A model generated the notes under the pieces. That model ran no database searches. It was given only the letters and a program-made list of their open reading frames with translations, and had not been told where the DNA came from. 64,000 bases of DNA, from contig NZ_LMPM01000002.1 of assembly GCF_001423845.1 (NCBI RefSeq), positions 62,001-126,000 of the forward strand, in the 5' to 3' direction. Every line of letters starts with the position of its first letter. Position 1 is the first letter of the stretch. Shown in pieces: positions 17,235-25,689 of the stretch. The position numbers and the translations under genes are program-made. The DNA is from Sphingomonas sp. Leaf357 (GTDB taxonomy: Bacteria; Pseudomonadota; Alphaproteobacteria; Sphingomonadales; Sphingomonadaceae).

Positions 17235-18400
17235 CAGTCCATGTCCATTTCGCCGCCCTTGCCGAGTTCGGCCTTGAGCGTGAACGAGTTCGTCGTCGCG
17301 ATCCGCTCCTTGCCGGTCAGCCCGGAGGTGACCACGATCCTGTCCCCATTCGGGCGGCCGGTCGCGACCGGCACGGCGCGGAAGCCGGTAGGCGTGCGCA
17401 CGAAGACGACGGTCCTGTTCTCGACCGACTGGATGGCGGTGGACGGCACCGAGATGCCGCCGCCCCCGGTCGACGGCAGGATCACCGCGGCGGTCACGGG
17501 CTCGCCGACACGCCAAGTCGATCCGGCATTGTCGAGCCCGACGATGACCTGCACCAGCCGGGTGGTCTCGTCGAGGATCGGCGAGACGAAGGTGACGCGC
17601 CCTTCCTGCCGTCGTCCTGCGGCAGTTACCTCTACGCGGGTTCCTGGTCGCACCCGGCCCGCGTCCGCTGGCGACAGCGAGGCGGTGACGGTCACCTTGG
17701 CCAGGTTCGCCACCCGGAACAGCTCCGCGTTCGCGTCGACGGCCTGGCCGAGCACCGCAGGGCGCGCGATCACCTTGCCCGCGATGGGCGAGCGCATGGC
17801 GATCCGGTTGGGCGCGCCCCCGCCGCCGCCGGTCGCACCGAGCTGCTGCCGCGCGAGCCGCAGCGCGATGCCGGCCTCCGTTGCCGCGGTGCGCGCGGCG
17901 ATCAGGTCCTGCTCGGGTGACACGCGCTCCGCGAACAGCCGCTGCTCCCGCCGCAGGTTCGACTGGGCAAGGGCGGCACGCGCGCCGGCTGCCTCGAGTT
18001 CGGCCTTCAGCGAGGCGGCCTCACGGCTCTCGATGACGGCAAGGGCGTCACCGCGCGCTACGGACTGTCCGAGGTTGCGGGTGAGCGAGACGATCCGGCC
18101 GCCCAGCGTAGCGGACACGACCTGCACACCCTGCGGATCGCCCTGGATGATGCCCGGGGCTTCGATCGTGCCGGACGCGCCGCCAACCGTCGGCGCCGCG
18201 ACCTCGATGCCGGCATCCGCGATCTGGCGCGCGGTCAGAGTGACGGCGTCCTTGTCGGCGCGTTCCCCCGCCTCGCCCTTTTCCGTTCCCTCCATGCCGG
18301 CCATCTCGCCGGTCTCGTTCTCGGTCGTCCCACCACCGCACGCGGCAAGCGCGACCGGCAAGAGCATTGCCAGCAAAGACCGGCTGATCATCGTCGTCAT
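17234..18400 (-). CDS. czcB: RND efflux periplasmic adaptor subunit (CzcB/CusB type)
   Basis: The 388-residue membrane-fusion protein begins with a lipoprotein signal; the lipobox ALAAC places the lipidated cysteine at residue 21. A short Gly/Glu/Met-rich linker follows. Then come the barrel-sandwich halves (ATLGGRIVSLTRNLGQSVARGD and IAMRSPIAGKVI), separated by an alpha-helical hairpin (about 125-190), and a beta-barrel and membrane-proximal domain with RVTFVSPILDETTRLVQV. It bridges the inner-membrane pump and the outer-membrane channel. It overlaps the channel gene by four bases and the pump gene by one, so the three are translationally coupled. Confidence 0.9.
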   Translation of the reverse strand: MTTMISRSLLAMLLPVALAACGGGTTENETGEMAGMEGTEKGEAGERADKDAVTLTARQIADAGIEVAAPTVGGASGTIEAPGIIQGDPQGVQVVSATLGGRIVSLTRNLGQSVARGDALAVIESREAASLKAELEAAGARAALAQSNLRREQRLFAERVSPEQDLIAARTAATEAGIALRLARQQLGATGGGGGAPNRIAMRSPIAGKVIARPAVLGQAVDANAELFRVANLAKVTVTASLSPADAGRVRPGTRVEVTAAGRRQEGRVTFVSPILDETTRLVQVIVGLDNAGSTWRVGEPVTAAVILPSTGGGGISVPSTAIQSVENRTVVFVRTPTGFRAVPVATGRPNGDRIVVTSGLTGKERIATTNSFTLKAELGKGGEMDMD

Positions 18401-19653
18401 CGTGGAAGCTCCGCGTCGGTGGGCGCCGGGGCGGTCAACCGTTCCAGCCGGGCCTGTGCGTCATGGTAGGCTGCGAGTGCGTCTATCGCGGCGGAACGTG
18501 TCTCGGCGAGGGTCCGCTCGGCCTCCAGCAGGTCGAGCTGGCCGAACTTGCCTTCGCGGTAGCCGATCCGCGCGATACGCGCTGCCTCCTGCGCCGCCGC
18601 CAGCGTCGGCCCGGTGGCGTTGCGCGCCGTGGTGGCGCCGTTCGCCGCGTCCACCTGTGCTGAGGCGATCCCCTGCTCGGCGTCCAGCACTGCGGCGCGG
18701 CGCTGGGCGTCGGCCTGCTGCCGCTGGGCCGAGGCGAGGTCGACCCCTGCGCGCCCGTTGTTGAACAGAGGCAGCGGAACCGACACGCTGAACACGCCCG
18801 CGATGTCGTTGCTGGCCTCCAGGCGACGCGCGGCGGCGCTGACGGTGACGTCGGGAATTCGCTGGCTGCGCGCGAGTCGTACCTGCGCGGTCGCGGTGGT
18901 CAGGTCGGCCCGGGCGGCCGCCACGGCGAGCGTGTCCCCCGTCGCGACGGGGAGTGCTGGGCCGGTCGCGGCCACGCGCGCGAACCACGCTCCGTCAAGC
19001 GTTCCCATGGCGCGCCCTGTGAGCCTGGCAAGGTTGTCGAGCGCCACCTGGGCGGAGCGCTCGGTCCGTTCGGCGGCTCCCTCGGCGTTGAGTCGGGCCA
19101 CGTCGGCGCGCTGCTCCTCCAGCGGTGAAGCGCGCCCTGCGGCGACGCGGACACGAGCGGCCCGCAGGACCTCGGCGGCTATGCCCACCTGCTCGCGCGC
19201 GTTCTCCGCCCTGCGCCGGGCGGCGACCGCGTCGTTGTAGGCCTGCGTCACCCGCAACCGCAGGTCCGCCCGCGCGATTGCCGCCCCCAACGTCGCCCTG
19301 TCGAGCTGAGCGCTGGCAACGGCAACCCGTGCCGAGCGCTTGCCGCCGAGTTCGAGCGGAAGGGACAACCCCACGGTTGTCTCCGACGAGCGCAGGCCGC
19401 TGTAGGCGCCGGTGCCCGCGACGTTCTCAGCCATCGCGTCGATCGAGGGGTTCGGACGCAGCCCTGCCACACTCCGCTGCGCCTCGGCCGCGCGGATGCC
19501 GGACTGCGATGCCTCGATCGATGGGTTGGTCGCGCCTGCCGCGGCGAGTGCGTCGTCGAGCGACATGACCGGGCCGGGGTAGGTCTGCCCGATTGCCGGG
19601 CTCGCGGCGATTGCCAGCCCGATTGCGAAGGCTAGATGGCGGGCGATCATCAT
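18397..19653 (-). CDS. czcC: TolC-family outer-membrane channel of the metal efflux system (CzcC type)
   Basis: The 418-residue protein has a signal peptide (MMIARHLAFAIGLAIAASPAIG-Q). Two tandem OEP repeats follow with long alpha-helical stretches; the first contains NPSIEASQSGIRAAEAQRSVAGLRPNPS and the second IGYREGKFGQLDLLEAERTLAE, a hallmark of TolC-like proteins. It is the outer-membrane exit duct of the CzcCBA-type tripartite pump. It overlaps both neighbours by four bases. Length is usual for CzcC. Confidence 0.9.
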   Translation of the reverse strand: MMIARHLAFAIGLAIAASPAIGQTYPGPVMSLDDALAAAGATNPSIEASQSGIRAAEAQRSVAGLRPNPSIDAMAENVAGTGAYSGLRSSETTVGLSLPLELGGKRSARVAVASAQLDRATLGAAIARADLRLRVTQAYNDAVAARRRAENAREQVGIAAEVLRAARVRVAAGRASPLEEQRADVARLNAEGAAERTERSAQVALDNLARLTGRAMGTLDGAWFARVAATGPALPVATGDTLAVAAARADLTTATAQVRLARSQRIPDVTVSAAARRLEASNDIAGVFSVSVPLPLFNNGRAGVDLASAQRQQADAQRRAAVLDAEQGIASAQVDAANGATTARNATGPTLAAAQEAARIARIGYREGKFGQLDLLEAERTLAETRSAAIDALAAYHDAQARLERLTAPAPTDAELPR

Positions 19654-20303
19654 GCGCGAGCCCTTCTGTGTGCGGTGTCACCCCGCATCTCGGCGGACGC
19701 GCCGCTGATGATCTCCCACGCCGAATGCAGGAAGATCAGCGCGATGACGCCCGCGACGGCGAGGTCGGGCCATGCGCTGCCTGTCCATGCGACCATTCCC
19801 GCCGCCGCGATGACGGCGACGTTCGCCAGCGCGTCGTTCCTGCTGAACAGCCAGATCGCGCGGACGTTTGCGTCGCCATCGCGGAAGCGCGCCAGCATCA
19901 GCGCGGCCGCGACGTTGACTGCCAAGGCGGCGATCCCGATCCCGCCCATCAGGTCGGCCTCGGGCGCGAGCGCGTTTATCGCGCGCCACGCGGCGAACGC
20001 CAGGACGCCGATGCCGAGCAGCGCGAGGAACGCGCCTTGCGCCAGCGCCACCTGGGACCGTGCCCGTGCCGTCCAGCCGAGGGCCAGCAGACCGAGGAGC
20101 GAGATCGTGCCGTCACCGACGAAATCGAGCGCATCGGCCTTTAGCGCCTGACTGTCGGCGAGGAAACCGCCGACGATCTCGAGCGCGCCGAATCCGAGGT
20201 TGAGGACGATGACGCTGAGGAGCGCGCGCCGATACGCGGGGTCGCGCGTCGCACGACTCGTATCGCCGGTGCAGCCGCACGATGTGGTTTCGCTTGTGGT
20301 CAT
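19650..20303 (-). CDS. Short cation diffusion facilitator-type transporter
   Basis: The 217-residue inner-membrane protein has about six hydrophobic segments and the CDF topology, but lacks the C-terminal cytoplasmic domain. The usual His/Asp metal sites of the helices appear altered: helix 2 reads DALDFVGD with Asp60 and Asp64, and helix 5 reads SRNDALANVAV with Asp157 and Asn161, where many CDFs have His. The N-terminus has a CGCTGD cysteine cluster. It should move a divalent cation from cytoplasm to periplasm in exchange for protons, feeding the RND pump. It is the first gene of the efflux operon and sits behind a MerR-type promoter; it overlaps the channel gene by four bases. Confidence 0.85.
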   Translation of the reverse strand: MTTSETTSCGCTGDTSRATRDPAYRRALLSVIVLNLGFGALEIVGGFLADSQALKADALDFVGDGTISLLGLLALGWTARARSQVALAQGAFLALLGIGVLAFAAWRAINALAPEADLMGGIGIAALAVNVAAALMLARFRDGDANVRAIWLFSRNDALANVAVIAAAGMVAWTGSAWPDLAVAGVIALIFLHSAWEIISGASAEMRGDTAHRRARA

Positions 20304-20309
20304 CGCGGC

Positions 20310-20340
20310 CCCTTACGATCTACAGCAACTGTAGGATCAA
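20310..20340 (-). promoter_or_regulatory. MerR-type promoter/operator for the efflux operon
   Basis: On the minus strand TTGATC (-35, at 20335-20340) and TAAGGG (-10, at 20310-20315) are separated by 19 bp, the over-long spacer typical of MerR-controlled promoters. The spacer is filled by the dyad CTACAG-TTG-CTGTAG (20320-20334). The divergent merR-like gene starts at 20362. Confidence 0.85.
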
Positions 20341-20361
20341 GCATTATCTGAGGGATGCAGG

Positions 20362-20772
20362 ATGTTGATGATCGGCGACTTGGCCAAGCTGACAGGGACC
20401 AAGGTCAACACCGTCCGGTTCTACGAGGCGGGCGGGCTGCTGCCGCTTGCCGAACGAACCGCGTCAGGACGCCGGATATACGGTCAGGCCGACGTGCAGC
20501 GGCTGCGGTTCATCCGCCGCACTCGACATCTCGGGTTCTCCTTGGACGAGGTCAGGACCTTGCTCGATCTCGCGGGCCAGCATGATCGAGACTGCGGCAC
20601 GGTGGACGAGATCGCCAATCTTCACCTGGAGGAAATCGACAGGAAGATCGCCGACCTGACCGCGCTCAGGCGCGAGCTGTCGGGAGTGATAGCGAGCTGC
20701 ACGGGCGGCAAGATGGCCGAGTGCCGCATCCTGGAGGCGTTCTCACCAACAGCCAATTGCGAACCGACCTGA
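20362..20772 (+). CDS. MerR-family metal-responsive regulator
   Basis: The 136-residue protein has an N-terminal winged helix (MIGDLAKLTGTKVNTVRFYEAGGLLP), a dimerisation helix (near 75-110), and cysteines at 78, 113 and 121 (DC..., SC..., EC...). This is the three-cysteine arrangement found in the MerR/PbrR/CadR/ZntR group. It binds the 19-bp-spacer promoter at 20310-20340 and activates the divergent CDF-czcCBA operon when loaded with metal. Hg, Pb, Cd and Zn are all possible; the absence of mer genes argues against Hg. AGGG lies about ten bases before the ATG. A TTG-rich start with a second Met at residue 3 is also possible. Confidence 0.9.
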   Translation: MLMIGDLAKLTGTKVNTVRFYEAGGLLPLAERTASGRRIYGQADVQRLRFIRRTRHLGFSLDEVRTLLDLAGQHDRDCGTVDEIANLHLEEIDRKIADLTALRRELSGVIASCTGGKMAECRILEAFSPTANCEPT

Positions 20773-20946
20773 TTCATGAAGAGCTAGACGCCGATCGTTG
20801 TGATTCAGTGTCGTGCGCCAGATATTTTTTGACAGGATCGCTGGGCCTTAGCGGCACGGCTGCATAGGCTGTCACCGGAAGTCTACGTTCGACGCGCCAA
20901 CATCACATAAGCTCGCAATACACCAGATATCCGTTATGCTGGATAT
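20773..20946. promoter_or_regulatory. Intergenic region with ArsR-type dyad before arsR
   Basis: ATATCC (20927-20932) and GGATAT (20941-20946) form an inverted repeat with an 8-bp centre that ends exactly at the arsR ATG. It is the likely autoregulatory operator. A clear sigma-70 promoter could not be fixed by eye, and no ribosome binding site fits between dyad and ATG, so the transcript may be leaderless. Confidence 0.55.
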
Positions 20947-21279
20947 ATGAATAACGATTCGGCCATCGCCGCCCTCGGGGCGCTCGCGCAGGGCACCCGC
21001 CTCGACGTGTTCCGCCTGCTGGTCCGGCACGAGCCAGACGGCATGGCGGCGGGTGAGATCGCCCGCCAGCTCGACGTGCCGCAGAACACCATGTCCGCGC
21101 ATCTCGGCATCCTCGCGCGCGCCGGCATCGTTCGATCCGAGCGGCACAGCCGGTCCATCATCTACCGCGCCGACCTCGACGGCCTGCGGGCGCTGACGCT
21201 GTTCCTGGTCAAGGACTGCTGCGCCGGCTCGCCCGAGCTGTGCGCGCCGCTCCTCGCCGAAATCACCCCCTGCTGCTGA
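20947..21279 (+). CDS. arsR: ArsR-family arsenic-responsive repressor
   Basis: The 110-residue protein is a winged-helix repressor with the recognition helix region [23 protein letters not shown]. Cys91, Cys92 and Cys99 ([11 protein letters not shown]) form a C-terminal cluster spaced like the three-cysteine As(III) site of some ArsR proteins, such as that of Acidithiobacillus. A further Cys109-Cys110 pair ends the protein. It should leave DNA when As(III) or Sb(III) binds. It is the first gene of the ars operon and is 11 bases from arsC. Confidence 0.92.
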   Translation: MNNDSAIAALGALAQGTRLDVFRLLVRHEPDGMAAGEIARQLDVPQNTMSAHLGILARAGIVRSERHSRSIIYRADLDGLRALTLFLVKDCCAGSPELCAPLLAEITPCC

Positions 21280-21290
21280 AAGGACGCTCC

Positions 21291-21719
21291 ATGGCCGTCG
21301 ACGTCGTGATCTACCACAACCCCGCCTGCGGCACCTCGCGCAACACGCTGGCGATGATCCGCAACGCCGGCATCGAGCCGCACGTCGTGGAGTATCTGAA
21401 GACCCCGCCGTCCCGCGCCCTCCTGGTCGAGCTGATCGATCGCGCCGGCATCACGCCCCGGGATCTGCTGCGCGAGAAGGGCACGCCCTACGCCGAGTTC
21501 GGTCTCGCCGACGTCTCGCTGACCGACGACGCCCTGCTCGACGCCATGATCGCGCACCCGGTCCTCATCAACCGCCCGCTGGTCGTCTCGCCGCTCGGCG
21601 TGAGGCTCTGCCGCCCGTCCGAGGCGGTCCTCAATCTGCTGCCAGAGCCGCAGCAGGGCGCGTTCGCCAAGGAGGATGGCGAGCAGGTCGTGGACGTCTC
21701 CGGGCAGCGCATCGTCTGA
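21291..21719 (+). CDS. arsC: Arsenate reductase, glutaredoxin-dependent
   Basis: The 142-residue enzyme reduces As(V) to As(III) in the cytosol with glutathione/glutaredoxin. Catalytic Cys13 sits in [10 protein letters not shown], and the arginines in the L-I-N-R-P-L-V-V segment and the later RLCRPSE motif shape the oxyanion site, as in the plasmid R773 ArsC family. GAAAGGA lies before the ATG at 21291; a longer frame from 21240 overlaps arsR and is not preferred. Its stop overlaps the arsB start (TGATG). Confidence 0.93.
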   Translation: MAVDVVIYHNPACGTSRNTLAMIRNAGIEPHVVEYLKTPPSRALLVELIDRAGITPRDLLREKGTPYAEFGLADVSLTDDALLDAMIAHPVLINRPLVVSPLGVRLCRPSEAVLNLLPEPQQGAFAKEDGEQVVDVSGQRIV

Positions 21720-23005
21720 TGCTTCTCGCCCTCGCCATCTTCGTCGTCACGATCGCGCTCGTCATCTGGCAGCCCCGAGGCCTCGGCATCGGATGGAGCG
21801 CGTTGGGCGGCGCAGCCGTGGCGCTGCTCGTCGGAGTGGTCTCGCTCTCCGACGTCCCGGTGGTGTGGGGCATCGTCTGGAACGCGACCGCGACGTTCGT
21901 CGCGATCATCATCGTCAGCCTGCTGCTGGACGAAGCCGGGTTCTTCGAATGGGCGGCGTTGCACGTCGCCCGCTGGGGCGGCGGGCACGGTCGACGGCTG
22001 TTCGTCCTAATCGTCCTCCTCGGCGCGGCCGTGTCGGCGCTGTTCGCCAACGACGGCGCGGCGCTGATCCTGACGCCGATCGTCATCGCGATGCTGCGGG
22101 CGCTCGGCTACCGCGACAAGGCGACGCTGGCGTTCGTCATGGCGGCGGGCTTCGTGGCCGACACGGCCAGCCTGCCCCTGATCGTCTCCAACCTGGTCAA
22201 CATCGTGTCGGCCGACTTCTTCCGCATCGGGTTCGCCGACTACGCGTCCGTGATGGTGCCGGTGGATCTCGCGTCGATCGCCGCGACGCTGGTCGTGCTG
22301 CTGCTGTTCTTCCGCCGCGATGTGCCGACTAGCTACCACGTTGCGCAACTCCGTGCGCCAGCCGACGCGATCCGCGACCGGGCCACGTTCCGGGCCGGCT
22401 GGGTGGTCCTCGCCGCCCTCCTGGCCGGCTTCTTCTTGCTCGAACCTATCGGCGTACCGGTCAGCGCCGTCGCCGCTGCCGGCGCGGTCCTGCTGCTCGT
22501 CGTCGCCGCGCGCGGCCAGGTCATCGAGACCCGCAAGGTGCTGCGGGGCGCGCCCTGGCAGGTCGTCATCTTCTCGCTCGGCATGTATCTGGTCGTCTAC
22601 GGCCTCCGAAACGCCGGCCTGACCGACCACCTCGCCGGTCTCCTCGATCGCACCGCCCAGGGCGGCGTCTGGGGCGCGGCGTTCGGCACCGGCATCATCG
22701 CCGCGCTGCTGTCGTCGGTGATGAACAACATGCCGACGGTCTTGGTCGGCGCGCTGTCGATCGACGCGACCCACGCCACGGGCGCGGTCAAGGAAGCCAT
22801 GATCTACGCCAACGTGATCGGCTGCGACCTCGGCCCCAAGATCACCCCGATCGGCTCGCTCGCTACGCTGCTATGGCTGCACGTCCTAGGACAGAAGGGC
22901 ATCCGCATCGGCTGGGGCTACTACTTCAGGATCGGCGCGACCCTGACCGTCCCGGTGCTGCTGGTGACGCTCGCCGCGCTCGCGCTGCGGATCAGCGGGC
23001 AGTGA
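21719..23005 (+). CDS. arsB: Arsenite efflux transporter ArsB
   Basis: The 428-residue inner-membrane protein has about twelve hydrophobic segments. Its [19 protein letters not shown] and [17 protein letters not shown] repeats are typical of the ArsB/NhaD ion-transporter superfamily. It exports As(III) made by ArsC, driven by membrane potential. No arsA ATPase is seen in this operon. Its start overlaps the arsC stop by one base. Confidence 0.93.
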   Translation: MLLALAIFVVTIALVIWQPRGLGIGWSALGGAAVALLVGVVSLSDVPVVWGIVWNATATFVAIIIVSLLLDEAGFFEWAALHVARWGGGHGRRLFVLIVLLGAAVSALFANDGAALILTPIVIAMLRALGYRDKATLAFVMAAGFVADTASLPLIVSNLVNIVSADFFRIGFADYASVMVPVDLASIAATLVVLLLFFRRDVPTSYHVAQLRAPADAIRDRATFRAGWVVLAALLAGFFLLEPIGVPVSAVAAAGAVLLLVVAARGQVIETRKVLRGAPWQVVIFSLGMYLVVYGLRNAGLTDHLAGLLDRTAQGGVWGAAFGTGIIAALLSSVMNNMPTVLVGALSIDATHATGAVKEAMIYANVIGCDLGPKITPIGSLATLLWLHVLGQKGIRIGWGYYFRIGATLTVPVLLVTLAALALRISGQ

Positions 23006-23045
23006 GCCGTGGAAACCCCCTGAACATCACCGGAAACCCCACCTG

Positions 23046-23789
23046 ATGCCCCTCCGCACCCTCACCAACCCCGATCATCTGCCCGCGCTCGATCGCCGCT
23101 ACGCGCTGGATCGCCCCGCCCTTGGCCTGGGCGCGGGCGACCCGCCCCCGCGCATCCTGCTGCTCTACGGATCCCTGCGGGAACGGTCCTACTCCCGGCT
23201 GTGCGTCGAGGAGGCGGCGCGCCTGCTGCGCTTCTTCGGCGCGGAGACGCGCATCTTCGACCCCTCGACCCTGCCGCTGCCCGACCAGGTGACCGGCGAC
23301 GACCATCCGGCCGTAAACGAACTGCGCGAGCTGTCGATGTGGTCGGAGGGGCATGTGTGGTGCAGCCCCGAACGGCATGGCCAGATCACCGGCATCATGA
23401 AGCTGCAGGTCGATCACCTGCCGCTGTCAATGGGCGGGATGCGACCGACGCAGGGCCGGACGCTCGCCGTCATGCAGGTGTCAGCCGGATCGCAGTCGTT
23501 CAACAGCGTGAACACCCTGCGCGTCCTCGGCCGCTGGATGCGGATGGTGACGATTCCGAACCAGTCGAGCGTCGCCAAGGCGTTCGAGGAGTTTGACGAC
23601 GCCGGCCGGATGAAGCCGTCGAGCTACTACGACCGCATCGTGGACGTGATGGAGGAGCTGGTCCGCTTCACGGTCCTGCTGCGCCCTCACGCCGCCCAGC
23701 TGGTCGACCGGTATTCGGAGCGGAAGGACGCCGGCGTGCCGATCGACGCGGCTATCGATTTATCGAGCATAGCAACAGCTAGACCATAA
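23046..23789 (+). CDS. arsH: NADPH-dependent FMN reductase ArsH
   Basis: The 247-residue flavoprotein has the FMN-binding [11 protein letters not shown] loop, the [20 protein letters not shown] segment and an N-terminal extension usual for ArsH. Members reduce quinones and O2 and oxidise trivalent organoarsenicals. It is 40 bases after arsB and closes the ars operon. The C-terminal residues after [10 protein letters not shown] appear ordinary for the family. Confidence 0.92.
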   Translation: MPLRTLTNPDHLPALDRRYALDRPALGLGAGDPPPRILLLYGSLRERSYSRLCVEEAARLLRFFGAETRIFDPSTLPLPDQVTGDDHPAVNELRELSMWSEGHVWCSPERHGQITGIMKLQVDHLPLSMGGMRPTQGRTLAVMQVSAGSQSFNSVNTLRVLGRWMRMVTIPNQSSVAKAFEEFDDAGRMKPSSYYDRIVDVMEELVRFTVLLRPHAAQLVDRYSERKDAGVPIDAAIDLSSIATARP

Positions 23790-23974
23790 CAAAAACCCGA
23801 TCTCCCGATCGAACAAGTTGAAAGAGGTGTCACAAACCCCGGTCAGCGGTTCAGAACCCTGTCCGTGGGCTTAGACGAATTGGGATTCGTTCTGGAGCAG
23901 CAGGACCAGTTTGCGCGTCAAGGCCTAACAGAATCTAAGCGGGTGGTAGCTGCTGCGCTCGGAACTATGCATCG
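23790..23974. other. 185-bp intergenic gap between convergent arsH and the reverse transcriptase
   Basis: No gene is supported. A short hairpin GGTTCAGAACC occurs in the middle. I looked on the minus strand for a group II intron domain V-like hairpin after the reverse transcriptase stop and did not see one. Confidence 0.5.
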
Positions 23975-25183
23975 TCACGTTTTCAGAAGAAGGCTGACCT
24001 TCATCGCTTGCCTCTGCTGCGCACGGTTCATCTTGGCCATCCGCGCCCGATAGTAGCCGTGAAAGCCCTCTAGCCGGCGATCGATCTCTCTATCCATGGC
24101 TGCAAAGACATCTGGACAATTCGACGTTCGGAATGAGCCGCGCCAGCCCCGAACGGTATTGTCGATCGCGACGAGAGTCTGAGCGTAGCACCTATCTTGT
24201 GATTGAAGCGCGCGCCCGCTCCCAGCCTTGTCAATTGAGCGCTGTCCTTCGGCGATGAGCGTTCCGATTTGAGACATCAGTCTTTCGCGTGCGCCAGCGG
24301 CTGGCGGAAATGACCCAGGGCAGAGTTCATGTCCAAGAAACGTATGTGGCTCGCCGATCTTACCTTCGAAGGCCTTCGTTGGCGCGCGCACTGGATCATA
24401 GATGCTCATCCCATAAGCTGCCAGCATTTCGCCAGCCGAGGTCATTGCCTTACGCACCCCTCGCTCGCTTCGTCCGAGCACGATGAAGTCGTCGATATAG
24501 CGAATGCAAGTGATGCCCCGCTCGTTCATACGTGCATCGAATTCCCGGAGCACGATGTTGCCCGCAAGCGCGGAAAGCGGGCAGCCCTGCGCAACACCGT
24601 CCGGGCCCGTGGGAAACAGCTTCCTATCAGCAGCACTAAGCCGATCCTCGTTGGCGAGCTCAACGGTGAGAGCTTTCTCGACCAATTCAACAAATTCTAT
24701 TTCGACTCCGGCGCCCGTCAAGAACTCAAAAACTTTCTGCCGAGGAATTTTTGTGAAAAATGCAGCAATGTCAGATCCAGCACAATACTGATCCCCGGCC
24801 TCAACTCGGGCCTGGAAGAGTTTCAATCCTGTATCGACACCTCGCCCGCGAATGCCTCCAACGGAAGTTGGACACGCCAGCACGGCTTGCAGAAGCGGCA
24901 AATCATCCGCATCCTGCAAGACATCCAAAAGTGCTCGCTGAACGATCCGGTCTTCTAACGGAGCGACGACTAGCGGGCGCTTGCCCGGCTTTCCCCCGGC
25001 CTTGGGGGGCGTGGCACCGTGCGCCTTGGCGAACACGTATCCTGCTTCCAACCTGCTCTGGAGCTTGCGGAGATTTACGACCAAGTCCTCTCCGAACTCA
25101 CGCGCACGGCGCTTCGTCGCTTCCTGCCGCGAAGTTTCCGCGTTTCGACGGATCGCGTGCCAAGCCCCCATGAGCACAGCCAT
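23975..25183 (-). CDS. Reverse transcriptase (group II-like / unknown-group, solitary)
   Basis: The 402-residue protein has an intact RNA-directed DNA polymerase core: RPLVVAPLEDRIVQRAL near 69-84, the first catalytic Asp138 in GSDIAAFF, QGCPLSALAGN at 199-209, YIDD at 229-232, and FLGHEL near 282. The C-terminal part (VRGWRGSFRTSN and later basic helices) resembles a thumb, but no HNH nuclease or typical maturase domain follows. QGCPLS rather than a GxxxSQ motif argues against a diversity-generating retroelement. The start is uncertain: ATG at 25183 is chosen, and a TTG at 25246 is possible. No partner gene lies on its strand; two identical 98-bp repeats lie upstream. It could be a defence-type (DRT-like) or retron-like enzyme, or a relic of a group II intron. 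Confidence 0.85.
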   Translation of the reverse strand: MAVLMGAWHAIRRNAETSRQEATKRRAREFGEDLVVNLRKLQSRLEAGYVFAKAHGATPPKAGGKPGKRPLVVAPLEDRIVQRALLDVLQDADDLPLLQAVLACPTSVGGIRGRGVDTGLKLFQARVEAGDQYCAGSDIAAFFTKIPRQKVFEFLTGAGVEIEFVELVEKALTVELANEDRLSAADRKLFPTGPDGVAQGCPLSALAGNIVLREFDARMNERGITCIRYIDDFIVLGRSERGVRKAMTSAGEMLAAYGMSIYDPVRAPTKAFEGKIGEPHTFLGHELCPGSFPPAAGARERLMSQIGTLIAEGQRSIDKAGSGRALQSQDRCYAQTLVAIDNTVRGWRGSFRTSNCPDVFAAMDREIDRRLEGFHGYYRARMAKMNRAQQRQAMKVSLLLKT

Positions 25184-25264
25184 GGAGCGCGCACGCTTGC
25201 ACAACCCCTTCGGGCGCCGCCTTCTAGCTGCGGGGCCTGCCGACAAAGTCTTCCCCCGGCCAGT

Positions 25265-25362
25265 GGCGTCCTTCCATCGCCGCCCCGACGATCAACGTCG
25301 CCGATGCGTCGACATGCACCGCAAGGCTCATCGCCCGGCGATGGTCCCCGCCTCTCGGACCT
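25265..25362 (-). repeat. 98-bp direct repeat, copy nearer the reverse transcriptase
   Basis: Identical over 98 bp to 25592-25689; both are followed (plus strand) by AATAAGGGACA, directly here and after six extra bases (GGCGAG) in the other copy. The repeat is 82 bp upstream of the chosen reverse transcriptase start. Confidence 0.93.
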
Positions 25363-25591
25363 AATAAGGGACAGCGACAAAGCGGCAACCCAGCAGCGAA
25401 CAAAGCTCGCCGCGAGCGCCGTAGTAACTCCGCGTCCACGCATACTATCTCCCCCCATCAGCTTAGCAGCTTTTTGGGCGCGTCAAGCACTTGCATGGCT
25501 CGCCGCCCAGACCGACACTTATGTTCGGAGACTGATCGGCAGGCCGCCGTGAGCGGAACACCAGTCTCGCACATGCTAGCCGGGGCGTGCG

Positions 25592-25689
25592 GGCGTCCTT
25601 CCATCGCCGCCCCGACGATCAACGTCGCCGATGCGTCGACATGCACCGCAAGGCTCATCGCCCGGCGATGGTCCCCGCCTCTCGGACCT
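25592..25689 (-). repeat. 98-bp direct repeat, distal copy
   Basis: Second identical copy, offset 327 bp from the first. The flanks beyond the shared AATAAGGGACA are different, so the duplication is limited to about 110 bp. Confidence 0.93.

Noticed and set aside
20362..20772. Mercury resistance (mer) operon
   Set aside because: The regulator has MerR-like cysteines, but there is no merA, merT or merP; the controlled genes are CDF and RND efflux.
23790..25183. Complete group II intron
   Set aside because: No HNH or typical maturase domain and no domain V/VI-like hairpin was seen after the gene; exact intron ends could not be found. The RT may still be derived from such an intron.
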